Positions 18,481-29,500 of a stretch of 64,000 nt of DNA are shown here, in pieces. Source of the DNA: CAWAPS01 sp963783945 (GTDB taxonomy: Bacteria; Actinomycetota; Acidimicrobiia; Acidimicrobiales; Palsa-688). Numbering within the stretch: the stretch's first letter is position 1; each line of letters starts with the position of its first letter. The notes beneath the pieces were generated by a model that did not search any database, was not told the origin of the DNA, and saw only the letters and a program-made list of their open reading frames with translations. The position numbers were made by a program, and so were the translations under genes. The stretch is taken from contig CAWAPS010000007.1 of the NCBI GenBank assembly GCA_963783945.1, positions 124,001 to 188,000 of the forward strand, in the 5' to 3' direction.

Positions 18481-18514
18481 GACCCGGCGGAGGAATGGTT
18501 CGTTTGCTGGGCAG

Positions 18515-18575
18515 AAACGGGGCAGAAACGGGGTCAGGTCCGGTATTGGCAAAATAGGTTGTCTATTAGTGACTT
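18515..18575. repeat. RAYT-associated GGGGTCAGG repeat cluster 3
   Basis: GAAACGGGGCAGAAACGGGG followed by TCAGGTCCGG and TATTGGCAAAATAGGTTG, ending directly at the start of the complete transposase. This tail is the same sequence that precedes the truncated copy at 17945. Confidence 0.9.
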
Positions 18576-18581
18576 GGGTCG

Positions 18582-19282
18582 ATGCCAAGAACAGCACGGG
18601 TCGCCCCGGGCGGCATGGTCTTCCACGTCTTGAATCGAGGCGTGGTGCGCATGCAGTTGTTCGAAGAGGCGACGGATTACGAGGCGTTTGAGCAGGTCTT
18701 GCGGGAAATACTCGACGAATCGCCGATGCGTGTTTGTGTCTATGCGCTGATGCCGAACCACTGGCATCTTTTGGTTTGGCCGGCGAGCGATGGGGAGTTG
18801 GCGGCGTTCATGCAGCGGCTGACGGTCACCCATGTGCGACGGTGGCAACAATATCGGGGCTATGCGGGGCTGGGCCATGTTTACCAGGGTCGGTACAAAT
18901 CGTTTCCGGTGGACACCGACGAGCATTTCTGGGTTGTGGCGCGGTACGTGGAGCGCAATGCATTCGCGCGAATCTGGTCTCGCGAGCGGAAGATTGGCGG
19001 TGGTCCAGTCTGTGGCGACGGTGCCACGGAACGCAGGCGGAGCAGTCGTTATTGGCAGCTTGGCCCGTCGAAGTGCCACCGAATTGGGTCGAGCGAGTCA
19101 ATCAGGCCGATGACGGGCGGGAATTGGAAACACTTCGCCGGAGCATACAACGAGGGCGTCCCTACGGCCGGCCAGAGTGGCAGAAGGATATCGCGAAGCG
19201 ACTTGGACTGGAGTCGGCTTATCGCCCGGCCGGGCGGCCGCGGAAGGCGGGGAACGATCCGAGCAAGCCTCGGGAAGTTTAG
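18582..19282 (+). CDS. REP-associated tyrosine transposase (RAYT, Y1/HUH), frameshifted
   Basis: Single-strand DNA transposase of the IS200-like Y1 superfamily, domesticated type. The metal-binding HUH motif is H60-W61-H62 (MPNHWHLLVWP), and the likely nucleophile is Y122 in ARYVERNA. The GHVYQGRYKSFPVD segment between them is typical. The frame changes near 18963 (after ERNA), and the other frame continues with RANLVSRAEDWRWSSLW and RLGLESAYRPAGRPRK, the normal C-terminus. Repaired length is about 233 residues. The start at 18582 lies directly after a GGGGTCAGG repeat, and three such clusters surround the gene, as expected for an enzyme that cuts and spreads these repeats. Either an indel error or an inactivating mutation. 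Confidence 0.88.
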
Positions 19283-19307
19283 ACTGGTTGTCTAGATTGC
19301 CATAAAC

Positions 19308-20810
19308 GGACCTGTCCCGAATGGCTTTAAGCCAATTGATATAAACCAAATGCGGGAAATGAGTTGAACAAAGGCAGTACTCTCCTTCGTACAGGTGGTA
19401 TACGGAGACCAGCTCAGCAGGGAGTACATCATGCAGCACCACCGAATCGTAAGCGTCCTTCGCCAGTTCCGGCGGGCTCCCGCCAAACAACTCGACCGAC
19501 CCGAGATCACGGATGCCTGCCGCCAAGTCAATCACACCTGGCGCAGCTGTCGGCTCGACCCCGTGGCGATCGTCCACTTGTTCCTTACCCAGATCCTGCA
19601 TGGCAATACCGCGATCAATCATCTGATTCGAATCAGCGGTCTGTCATTCACGGGCTCGGCCTACTGCCAAGCCCGCAGCCGATTGCCCCTGGCATTGTTT
19701 CAGGAGTTGCTCCACCGCGTTGCCGAGCGGCTCAGACCCCAGATCGACGAGACCGGAACCTGGCATGGTCACCGCGTGTTCGTCGCCGATGGTTCGAGTT
19801 TTTCCATGCCCGATGTTCCCGAGCTTCAGAAGCACTTCGGCCAGCCCAGCGGCCAGCGGCCGGGCTGCGGTTTTCCCGTCACACATCTTCTGGCGTTGTT
19901 CCATGTTGGCACAGGGATGCTCACCGAGGTCCTAACCGCACCGCTGTGCACGCATGACATGTCCGGCATGGCACGGATTCATCCCAAGCTCGGAAACGGG
20001 GATATACTCCTGGGCGACCGCGGACTATGCTCGTTCGCCCATTTGTCGCTACTTGTTGCGCAGGGGCGTGCACGGCGTCTTCCGCATCCACCAACGTCAG
20101 ATCGTCGATTTCACACCGCATCGGCTTCATGCCCGACCGAGCCATAAGAAGGGCACGAAGGGACTTCCTCATTCGCGGTGGGTGCGTGGTCTGGGTGCGA
20201 CCGACCAAGTTGTCGCCTGGCTCAAGCCGACACAACGTCCCGAATGGATGACGGCTGCACAATATGCATCGCTGCCGGATGAGTTGATCGTGCGTGAGTT
20301 ACGATATCGGATCGCAAAAGCCGGATTCCGGGTTCGCCAGGTGACACTGGTGACAACGCTTGTGGATGCCGAGTTGTATCCACTCGAGGAATTGGCAAAA
20401 TTGTACCGCAGGCGGTGGGAAGTCGAAGGCCATCTGAGATCACTCAAGACGACCATGAAGATGGATGTGTTGCGTTGCGAGACGGTCGCCGGTGTGAGCA
20501 AGGAACTCTTGATGTTTGCGTTGGTATACAATCTGGTGCGACTGGTGATGCTGGAGGCGTCGCACCGCCAAAACGTCCCCGTCGAGCGCATCAGTTTCGT
20601 GGATGCGTTGCGCTGGCTGACGGAGGCTCGTCCAGGAGCCGCGTTTCCCAAGCTTGTGGTCAATCCCGACCGAGCTGATCGCGTCGAGCCTCGTGTCAAG
20701 AAGCGCCGACCCAAGCAATATTCTCTTATGAAAAAGCCACGCTCTGAACTACGTAAATCCCTTTTGACTCCAAGAGTTGCGGCTTAGCTTAATGCCATTC
20801 GGACCTGTCC
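19308..20810 (+). mobile_element. IS4-family insertion sequence
   Basis: About 1.5 kb bounded by imperfect terminal inverted repeats. The left end at 19308 reads GGACCTGTCCCGAATGGC and then TTTAAGCC. The right end, read inward from 20810, is GGACAGGTCCGAATGGC and then ATTAAGC. It contains one DDE transposase gene. No clear target-site duplication was seen at the ends, so the exact borders may shift by a few bases. Confidence 0.85.
19431..20787 (+). CDS. IS4-family DDE transposase, one frameshift
   Basis: Transposase that cuts the ends of the surrounding element. The start at 19431 (MQHHRIVSVLRQ) has a GGGAG site six bases upstream. The catalytic aspartates are in VFVADGSSFSMPD and ILLGDRGLCSF. 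The glutamate lies in the IS4 YREK signature LYRRRWEVEGHLRSLK. The frame changes near 20055 (between HLSLL and RRGVHGVFRIHQ). Repaired length is about 450 residues. Homopolymer context is absent, so natural inactivation cannot be excluded. Confidence 0.88.
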
Positions 20811-20883
20811 GCATTGTGCCAGTTGGCTTTCGGAGCAAAAACCCCTAGTGTACAGATTGGGTTTCACTCCGGAGGCGCATCTC

Positions 20884-21720
20884 ATGATTCGAACCAAGTC
20901 CATCGAGGATCGACTCCGCCAGGGACGGCTCGATTCCAAATCCCTCGACAACATGTTCCGACGCCGGATCGAACGAGGGGCCAACTGCGCCCCATTCGTG
21001 TCCAACGCGATTCTGGCCACCGTCAAGGAGGTCTTTCCCATTGGCACCGATGAAACAGACCACCAGCTCGGCCTGGGTCAGATCCAGCTCCTTGTCGTCT
21101 CTGCCCTCGAACCTGGTGGCAAGCCCTTGGAGGAATGTCAGAAGGTCACTGTCCGGCTCACGCTCGACGCCGGGCAAGAAGATTTTCAAATTCGCATGGT
21201 TCACGGAGTCGAAGGCCTGCGCCGTGCCCGCATCCTCCGCGTGACTGCTGAGGCACGCGACCAAGGGGGGTTGCTCAGCTACGAAGACCTGGCGTACCGC
21301 CTGTTCAACTGCGGCGTCCGTACCATCGTCCGTGATGTTCAGGACCTGCGCCGCCGCGAGCTGGAAGTTCCCAGCCGCGGGCAACAGCAAGATATCGGCC
21401 CCGGCCAAACCCATCGTGTGCAGGCCGTGCGTCTCTTTCTCCTGGGTCACCAGCCCAATGAGATTGCCCGACGGTTGTACCACACACTCGGTTCGATCGA
21501 GAACTATATCACAACATTTGCACGTGTCGTGCTGCTCGTTAACAAGGGCTATGCCGACGACGAGATCGCCTTCGTCATGCGCCGCTCCACCCCCTTGATC
21601 GCCGCCTATCGCAAGCTCTACGGCGAATTCCAAGACAAGCACACCGGGCGGCGGCGCATCAAAGAGATCCTCTCACGTGTGCAAGCCCCGGCCACTCCTG
21701 TCAAAAAAGGGGGGCGCTAA
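20884..21720 (+). CDS. DUF1670 family protein, first of a tandem pair
   Basis: Protein of unknown function, 278 residues. The start at 20884 (MIRTKSIEDRL) is fixed by a GGAGG site eight bases upstream. The DUF1670 pattern is visible: N-terminal helices, then SYEDLAYRLFNCGVRTIVRDV, HRVQAVRLFLLGHQPNEIARRL and HTLGSIENYITTFARVVLL, each looking like a helix-turn-helix, and a last one in DDEIAFVMRRSTPLIAAYRKLY. Such serial HTH units suggest DNA binding. The gene is intact, 2 bp from the second DUF1670 gene, and 74 bp beyond the IS4 end, so transfer as a cassette is plausible. Confidence 0.85.
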   Translation: MIRTKSIEDRLRQGRLDSKSLDNMFRRRIERGANCAPFVSNAILATVKEVFPIGTDETDHQLGLGQIQLLVVSALEPGGKPLEECQKVTVRLTLDAGQEDFQIRMVHGVEGLRRARILRVTAEARDQGGLLSYEDLAYRLFNCGVRTIVRDVQDLRRRELEVPSRGQQQDIGPGQTHRVQAVRLFLLGHQPNEIARRLYHTLGSIENYITTFARVVLLVNKGYADDEIAFVMRRSTPLIAAYRKLYGEFQDKHTGRRRIKEILSRVQAPATPVKKGGR

Positions 21721-21722
21721 CC

Positions 21723-22555
21723 ATGGGCATCCGCTCTTCTCAAGGCTGGAACCCGTACGACTCAAGCGGTCGCAAGACCTTCAAAAGCGCATTATGTCAT
21801 CTCCTCCACACCGAGTTCCCGGGAATTTTCGGTCCGACCATCAGTGGCCTTTTCGCCGACAAGATCGACGAACTGTTCGAACAGTTCCACCCGCCGCGAA
21901 GTCGCTTCAAAGCGGGGCAGGTTCTTTGGACGGGCGTCGCTATCGACGATCCGCCTTCCCGGGACAAACGCATCGAGCACACCCGACTGGTTCCAGTCGT
22001 CCTCGACTTGGTCGCGGTCCAGGACATCGAGACGGCCAAGGCCAAGGAGCGGCGATCGATCACTCGCGGTACGAAGATCGTTCGTCTCTTCCGTCAGGCC
22101 TATGAGCAAGGCGCGGTGCTAGGCCACGCTGATGTCTCGCTGCTGCTGAACATGTCCATAAGCAGGTTATCAGCATATGTCATAAGCCATGAACGCGCGA
22201 CCGGCGAACTGATTCCGCGCGGGGGACCATTCACGACATGGGCCCCTCAGTCACCCACAAGGCGATCATCTGCTACAAAGCGCTCGTGGAAAAGAAGCCA
22301 ACCAGCCAGGTTGCCGCCGAGACTTTCCACAGCCCCGAGGACGTTGAATGCTACGTTCAGTGCTTTCGGCGCATCCAACTATGCCGTGACAAGGGACTGT
22401 CACCGGAAGAGATTGCCCAGGCCACGGGCCACTCCCCATCCTTGGTCCAGGAGTACCTGGATCTCATGACGAAGTTTCGTATCCCAGCGCTCGGCAGCTC
22501 ACCAGAAGAGGAGGATCACCGCTCCCATTCAAAGCCGGCAACAGAGAGAGGCTAG
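21723..22555 (+). CDS. DUF1670 family protein, second of a tandem pair, one frameshift
   Basis: Paralogue-type partner of the preceding gene, co-transcribed with a 2-bp gap and a G-rich ribosome site. The N-terminal half shows TFKSALCHLLHTEFPGIFGP and a helix-turn-helix-like VSLLLNMSISRLSAYVISHE. The frame shifts in a run of five G at 22221-22225. The continuation GTIHDMGPSVTHKAIICYK is a strongly conserved DUF1670 segment, followed by VAAETFHSPEDVECYVQCF and LSPEEIAQATGHSPSLVQEY. The G-run makes a sequencing indel very likely. About 277 residues when repaired. Function unknown; DNA-binding regulator or mobile-element factor is an inference. Confidence 0.82.
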
Positions 22556-22896
22556 CAGGGGTCCGGGGGCGGCAATGAGCCCCCGGTCGCCGGCACGAAG
22601 CCGGCGAAGTCTTGCATGGACGCTTCCTCAAGCGAAAGGATAGTGTACAGACCAACGACCTCCGAAGGCCAAATGGCCGGAAGCTCGGTGCCACCCGACA
22701 CTATTCCCGGTTTCTCTCTCCGCTCACCGGGGTTTCCGCTTTACGCCTCAAACAAACTCCGAAGTCGCTTTGCACAACCTTCTAGTACGGACCCATGAAA
22801 GCTTCTACGTTAAATATAGCGTTCCGTCAGATTTCCAATGTAAAGTCTGGACTAGAATTGAAAGTTGACACCTACTGAAGCAAGGAGGCATGGGCA
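22556..22896. other. Intergenic region with two adjacent hairpins
   Basis: Directly after the DUF1670 pair are CCGGGGGC...GCCCCCGG (about 22569-22592) and GCCGGC-ACGAA-GCCGGC (about 22595-22611). They may end transcription but lack a following T-run. The remaining 280 bases hold no recognisable gene. AAGGAGG just before 22890 serves the next gene and favours its start at 22897 over the ATG at 22890. Confidence 0.6.
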
Positions 22897-23334
22897 ATGC
22901 CGCTACCAACCCCGGATTGCTCAGGGCGCAACCACCGATTTCGCAGGCTAACACTCCGGTCGGCCGTCTTCCTGATTGCCATCATCGCTTGCGGGCTCGC
23001 GGCGTACCGGTACTACGAGAGGCATGTCAGGAAGAGGACCATAGCCTACCAGGTCGGAGAACTCATCCCCGGTCGAGTTGCACCGACGATGAGAAGTCTG
23101 GACGATTTTGCACCGCTGGTAGCCTTGATCCGCTCCAAGGTGGCGCCGGGGAGTTGGCAAGGCCAAGGCGGGTCGGGCACCATCGCCGAGTTCTTCCTGA
23201 ACGACTCGCTCATCATAAACAACAATGAGGTGACTCACGAACAACTCGCGGCGTTCCTGCGGGAGCAGCGAGCGGCTCGTGAGGGCACCGACGCACCAGA
23301 CCCGGCACTGCGGCGGACCCAACCCCCCGGGTAA
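22897..23334 (+). CDS. Small membrane protein with planctomycete secretin-like segment
   Basis: About 145 residues. A basic N-terminus is followed by one membrane helix (SAVFLIAIIACGLAAYRYY). The rest matches a short domain common in planctomycete proteins, here KVAPGSWQGQGGSGTIAEF, then NDSLIINNNEVTHEQLAAFL. The usual family form is a V-x-P-x-S-W...G-x-G-x-I block followed by an L-x-I...Q-x-x-V-H-E-Q-I helix, as in secretin-like or general-secretion proteins. The start at 22897 is set by an AGGAGG site nine bases upstream. Role unknown; envelope location is likely. The C-terminal tail is short and proline-rich. Confidence 0.65.
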   Translation: MPLPTPDCSGRNHRFRRLTLRSAVFLIAIIACGLAAYRYYERHVRKRTIAYQVGELIPGRVAPTMRSLDDFAPLVALIRSKVAPGSWQGQGGSGTIAEFFLNDSLIINNNEVTHEQLAAFLREQRAAREGTDAPDPALRRTQPPG

Positions 23335-23338
23335 GCTG

Positions 23339-23449
23339 TCAACGGTGATTCACCCCGATGTCCTGGCCTGGGCCGCCGCAGAGGACCGAGTTCTGATCAC
23401 CAACGACCGGAACACGATTGTTGATTTCGCAGAGGTAAATGGGACGTAG
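23339..23449 (+). pseudogene. C-terminal fragment of a DUF5615 PIN-like protein
   Basis: A 36-codon stretch ending in TAG reads VIHPDVLAWAAAEDRVLITN then DRNTIVDFAEV. This resembles the C-terminal core of DUF5615 PIN-like toxins, including the aspartates of the L-(L/I)-T-x-D-R-N-T motif. The N-terminal part and any antitoxin are missing, so it is a remnant. Confidence 0.55.
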
Positions 23450-23531
23450 CTAATTATCCACTCCCAAATCGCACGGCAAAGGCCACCCTGGTAAGGCACG
23501 GCTGCGGCGAACCAGATCACCGGGGCCACTT

Positions 23532-26500
23532 CTAGCTCGTCGGCGTGATCGTGCGCCCCTTCTTCGCGATCGCAAACACCGTCTTGCCGCCCAGCAGAAC
23601 GCCGGTCGCACCCTCCAGTCCGCCCGGCGGGCGGTTCACGATCGTGAGCTGGCCGCCCGTCGGAAACGTTTGCTTGCCCAGGAGCGTCAAATTCACCAGG
23701 TCAGCCGACGCGCTGTACGACACCTTGAAGCTCTTGATCGGGTGCAGAATGGTCGTGACCTTCTTCTTCACCTTCTTGGTCGTGACCGTATCCAGCTCGT
23801 AATTGGCCGCATTCATCGCCGTCGTCTGATTGAGCGGCGCACTGAACTCGAGGCTGAACCCGGTCAAAACGGCGCTCCCGACCGGCTTGCCTTTCTTGTT
23901 CGTCTTGCGGGTGAAGATCGCCTTTTCACCGATGATGGTCGGAGGCACCGGCGGCGGAGGCAGCGCGCCGATCACGGTGGTGGTCGCCTGAGCGGTCGTC
24001 GGTGTTGGCTGCACAAGTCCCAGATTGTTGGTCGCCACGCTGAAGAAGCCGTACGTATTACCGGCTACGCCGGTGAAGGTCAAGGAGGTCAGCGTGATGT
24101 TGATCAAGAGTGGTGTAAAAGGTCCGCCGTTCACCGAGAAGAAGATGTTGTACGAAACGATCTTGCTCGCACCTGCCCCCGGTGAGCCGCTCCAGCTCAG
24201 TGCGAACGTTGTGGTCGTTGTTACAGCCGGCAGCGGGTTCACTGTGCTGATCGGCGCGGACGCGTTGCTGCCGGCCACGGTCGTCGTCGCCTGGGCGCCA
24301 CTCGGGGTCGGCTGCACAAGTCCCAGGTTGTTGGTCGCCACGCTGAAAAAGCCGTAGGTGAATCCGGCCTCACCCGTGAAGGTCGTCGAGGTGTTGGTGG
24401 TGCTCTGGATCAGGGGCGAGAATAAACCCCCATCGACGGATAAAAAGATCTCATACGAGGCGATGCTGCTTGCCCCCACGCCGGGTGAGCCGCTCCAGCT
24501 CACCGTGAAGCTCGTGGTCGTGCTCACCGCAGGTAGGGCACTCACCGTGCTGCTGGGCAGGCCCGGGTTGGCCGCAGCCACGGTCGTCGTCGCCTGGGCC
24601 GCCGTCGGCGTGGGCTGAACCTTGCCGGCCTTGTCGGTCGCGACGCTGTAGAACCCATACGTGTGGCCGGCCGTGCCGGTGAACGTGGCCGAGGTCTCCG
24701 TCGTGTTCGTCTTGAAAGCCGTGAACGGTCCGCCGTCGTCACTGACGAATACATCGTAGCTGACGATGCCGCCGCCACCCGAAACGTCAGTCCCCGACCA
24801 GCTCACGGTGAACGAAGCCGACGACTCGGTCGCCGGCAGTGCATTGACGCTGCTCCTCGGCAGCCCAGGGTTGCTCTGCACTTCCACGGTGACGGTGACC
24901 GTCGCCGTTCCCACGCCGCTCGAGCTATCATCGGCGGTGTATTCAAACGTATCTGTGCCTGTGAATCCCGGCGCGGGCGTGTAGTTGATCGTATTGTTGG
25001 GATTGATCGTCGCGCTGCCGTGGGCCGGCGTGGTGACTGCGGTCAAGGTGAGCGGGATGGCGCCGTTGTCTGCTGAGAGTGCGTTGATCGTCACCGCCGT
25101 GCCGGTCGTCGTGCTTGCCGTGACCCCGTTCAGGCCAGAGACCGTCACTGGCAACGTCACCGAGGGATCAACGAACAGGCCGTTGTTGCTCAGAAACTCA
25201 GTCCCTTCGAGCGCTGCATAGGCTGCGGCTCCGAGTAGTGACGCTTGCCCCAGGATCGCCGCGTCGTAGGTCGTGTCGTTCTGGAAGCCGGGCGACGAAA
25301 TTGTGATGTCCTGCACGTCGCCCGTCCCGGAATCGCCAATGCCCAGTGTGCCGGCCACGACCTGAACCGGAATCGCGCTGCCACTGATCTGGAGCGTGCT
25401 GCCGGCGGCGGTCCGAATACGGTTGACGACGTTCGTGACGTCCAGGTCATAGACAGCGCCCGCGTTGTTCGTGGAGTTCACATTGATCGTGTAAACCTCG
25501 CCCGCCGTGGCCAGAAGGTCAACTCGGGTCGCGCCGTTGTCCTCGCTGAATATAGCGGTCGAGCCGGTGTTCGAGTCGATGAATGAGTCGCCGTTTGGAT
25601 CCGTGACCGTCAGAGTCCAGGTCGCCGTGAAGTTCACCACCGGAGTGACCTGCACGGTCAAGACTCCATTCTGCGCAGCGATGTACCGGTAAGTATCGCC
25701 ATTCGACGAAATCGGCACGCCGTCGTTTTCGAAGAGCCCGCCTGTGAGCGTATCTCCCTGGATGTCGAGGACCGCCCTTGGCTGCGCACCCAGGAGAGCT
25801 CCGGGCGTATTACTCGAAAGCGAGAGATTCACGGTCCGCTCACCACTGAACCCGCTTTGACTGAGAATGGGAATCGTAACCGTCTCGGAAGTGGCGCCTG
25901 AAGGGAATGTGACACTCTGCGAGCCACCGGTGAAGTCTGAGCCTGACGTCGCCGTGCCGTTGCTCGCCGTGACGGTGACGGTGGCCGCGCCCTGAGCTCC
26001 GAAGTCGCGATCGATGGTGACCGTCGCGGCGCCGCCATTCTGCAAGACGGAATAGGTCGGCGAGCTCAAGCTGAATTGCTGTAGCTCGGGTTCGGTGTTG
26101 TTGAAGATGTAGAGCACGCTGCCGTTCGGGAGACTAACGCCAGGCAGGAGATTGGAAGCGTTACTGTTGAAAACAACGGCGTTGCCTTCCGCGCTGATCA
26201 CCGGCAAGACGGAGTCGCCATTTCCGCCGGTACCTTGAGGGGTGGTGCTGACCAAACTGATCGCGCCGGTGATCGCATTGTAGACATAGACGTTGCTCGT
26301 CGAGCCGCTCGAGTTCACGCCCGGGACCAGAGCCGAGAAGCTGTTGAAGACCAGCTCGTCATTGCCGCCGAAGGAGTTACCGAAGATGATCGAGGCGTCG
26401 TTTGTCGTTGCGTCGCCCGTGGTGGTCAGCAGCGTCGTCTGGCCGGTTTGCATGTCGCGGACATAGAGGCCACGGGAGGGTGCCTTCGCAACCAGATTGG

Positions 26501-29500
26501 TCGCTGTGCTCCAGAAAGCAACGAACTGGCCATCCGGGCTGACGGCGGGCGAGTCCTGGAAGAAACCGGATCCAAAATCATTGTAGCCCGAGTCTTCGTT
26601 GCCCGCGGCCGTGCCGGCGGTATCGACGCTGACCAATGATGTCACGCCCGTTTCCAGGTTGCTAAGGTAGACGTTCGCCGTACCGCTGGGATTGCTGATT
26701 CCGGGCACCACGTTGTTAGCTTCGCTGACCCAGACCACGAATTGGCCGTTCGGTGTCATCACCGGCGGGGAAAGCAGTTGGGGAAAGCCGGAGGAGTCAT
26801 TCAGGCCCGCGGCGTTGCCCGCGGCCGTCACGTCGACCAGTTGCGTTACTCCGGTCTGCATGTTGCGGACGTAGACGTTGGTCGCTTGACTGGTTTCGAT
26901 GACTCCGGCGACGAGATTGGTGGCTTGGCTCACGAACATCACCTGGTTGCCGTCGGCACTAAATTGCGGGGCTGTGAAATTAAACTGCGGATCCGCCGTT
27001 TCAGCGTTTCCGGGGGCCGTGCCGGCGCTGTCGACGCTGACAAGCTGTGTCACGCCCGTCGCCAGATTTGTGAGGAAGACATTTGTATTGAGATCATTGA
27101 AGCCCGAGATACCGGTCACCAGGTTGCTGGCGTAACTGACGAACGCCACAAACTGCCCATTGGCACTGATCGTGGGGAAGAGAGAACTGTCGTTGCCTCC
27201 TCCAGTGCCGGCGGCGTTTTCGCTGACCAAGGTCACGACGCCCGTGGTCATGTTGCGCACGTAGACCTGGGAGATTCCCGGAGACGTGAATGAGACATAA
27301 GCCACCATGTTGCCGTCGGCCGAGATCGATGGGTCGGCTCCGCCCACCGAGGTGCCATCAGGTCCGGCGCTCACCAGGGTCGTCGTGCCGGTCTGGGTAT
27401 CGCGAACGAAGACGTTCTCGTCCGGCTGGACGAGGCCGCTCGTCAGGTCACCGCCCGAACTGTCGAAGGCGACATAGCGACCGTCTGCGCCTCACGGCGA
27501 CCTGGGGCTCTCCGACCACGGATTCCTCGACGGAGTCGGCGTCGCTGCCGTAGGGCGCCGGCGCGATGGCCTGAGTTTGCCCAACCGCCAGATTGCGGAC
27601 GAAGACGCCGCCGTTCGGCGCATTGGCCACCACGCCGCCGGCGCTCGTCGCGAAGACGACGTACTGTCCATTGCTGCTGATCGCGGCTCCGCTCGCCTCG
27701 CCAGATTCGAACTCGACCGGGCTGCCGTTGGGGCCGACATCAACGTAGCTCGTCGTGCCGGTTTGCAGGTCGCGCAGAAAAACCATGTCGGCCGCGAGGT
27801 TGTCGTAATCGCCTGGCACGAGCTCGTTCGATGCACTGACGAAAACGAGGTAACGCCCGTTGTCGCTCAAGGTATCGGTCGCAGGGAAGGCATCGGGATC
27901 GCTGCCGCCGGTTGTGGTGACGGTTGCCAGCGACGTGGTTTCGGTCGTCAAATTGCGGACGAACAACTGCAAGCTGACAGTGGGCCCGCTTTTCGGTAAC
28001 AGGTTGGTGGCATTACTCCTGAACACGACCTCGTTACCATTGCCGCTGATCTCGGGCAGGTTGGCAACTTCGTTGTTCGCTTCCGTGCCTGTGGGGTCGA
28101 TGCTCACAAGCTGCGTGATCCCGGTCTCCATGTTGCGAACGAAGACGTTTTCCAGGAACGTCGACGAAGAAGTGTAACTGATGTCGCCGGCTACCAGATC
28201 GGTAGCGTCGCTGAGAAACGCGATGAGATTGCCATCGTCGCTGATCGATGCGTTGTCCGCATAGGTGCCATTGCCGGCGGCTGTGCTCGAGAAATTGACG
28301 TTGACCAGCTCGGTCTGGCCGGTGAGCAGGTCCTGTCGAAACACGCCGCCGTACGAGTCGCTCACGCCCGAGACGAGGTCACTCGCGCTGCTGTCGAACA
28401 AGACAAACTGGCTATTGCCGCTGATCTCTACCGGGAACGACGACTCATTGCCGGCGCCGTCACCCGCGGCGTTCTCGCTGACTAATCGCGTCGTCCCGGC
28501 TTGGACGTCAAAAGCGAAGACCTGGGTCGCGCCGGGCGTGCTGTTCTCGCCCGCCACGAGATCGGCGCGCCGCTCTCGAAAACGACGAACTGGCCGTCGT
28601 CGCTGATCAACGGGTCAGACGCCGTCCCCTCTAGACTCGTTGTCCCATCCGGCGTGGCGCTGGCCAGAAGTGTCGTGCCCGTGATCAAGTTGCGCACGTA
28701 AATGTTGATGGCAGGGCCGCTTTGATCGAGACCTGGAGCCACCAGGTCATCCGCGGCGCTCTGGAACGCCACAAACTCCCCATTGTCGCTGATCGAGGGA
28801 AAGCTCGAAGCGCCGTCGCCCGTGCCCGTGCCCGCGAAGTTTTCGCTCACCAGTGTCGTGGCGCCGGTTGCAAGATCTTCGATGTAGACATTATCATAGC
28901 CACCCGTGTCGGCCACGCCCGCCACCACGTCGCTGGCTGCACTGACGAAGACCATGTACTGTCCATTCGGCGTGATCGCGGGCAGGCCCGTGCTGGTGTC
29001 GATCTGGGCGGGAACGAGCAGGTTCGGCTCGCTGCCCGAGACAAGCTGCACTGGAGAATAGGGAGTCACCGGAATCGACAACGTGGCCGTGCTTTCTTGC
29101 GGCGCGGCGTCCGGCTCGTCTGCGGTGGCCGAGAAATCGGGTGCGAATGTGCCTGGATTGGTGGGTGCGGCGGTTATGGTCACGGTTGCCGACGCGCCGA
29201 CGGCGAGCGAGCCCAGGCTCGCGGAGAGCGGATCGGTGACGCTCACGGTTCCCTGGCTGGCCGTCGCCGTGATCAAAACGCCCTGACCGGCCAGCGAAGA
29301 TTCCGTGAGAGTCACTCCGGTCGCGGCCGACGGCCCGTTATTCTTCACCTGGACCGTGTACGTCACTTCGCCGTCAAGCGCCGCGCCTGAGGGCGGGTTG
29401 GGGATGCTCACCGCCAGATTCGCCGCGGCAGCCACGGTGGCATCGATCGTCACTAAGTTGTCGCCGGGAATCAGTTGGGCTCCGCTGGCGGTGACCGACG

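Noticed and set aside
22863..22890. TTGACA as a promoter for the small membrane protein
   Set aside because: Any matching -10 would overlap the ribosome site or the start codon, so spacing is wrong.
28722..29390. Plus-strand frames within the giant gene, also 30889-32676 and 34397-35494
   Set aside because: They are antisense to DUF11, beta-helix and helical modules; long antisense frames are common at this GC content.
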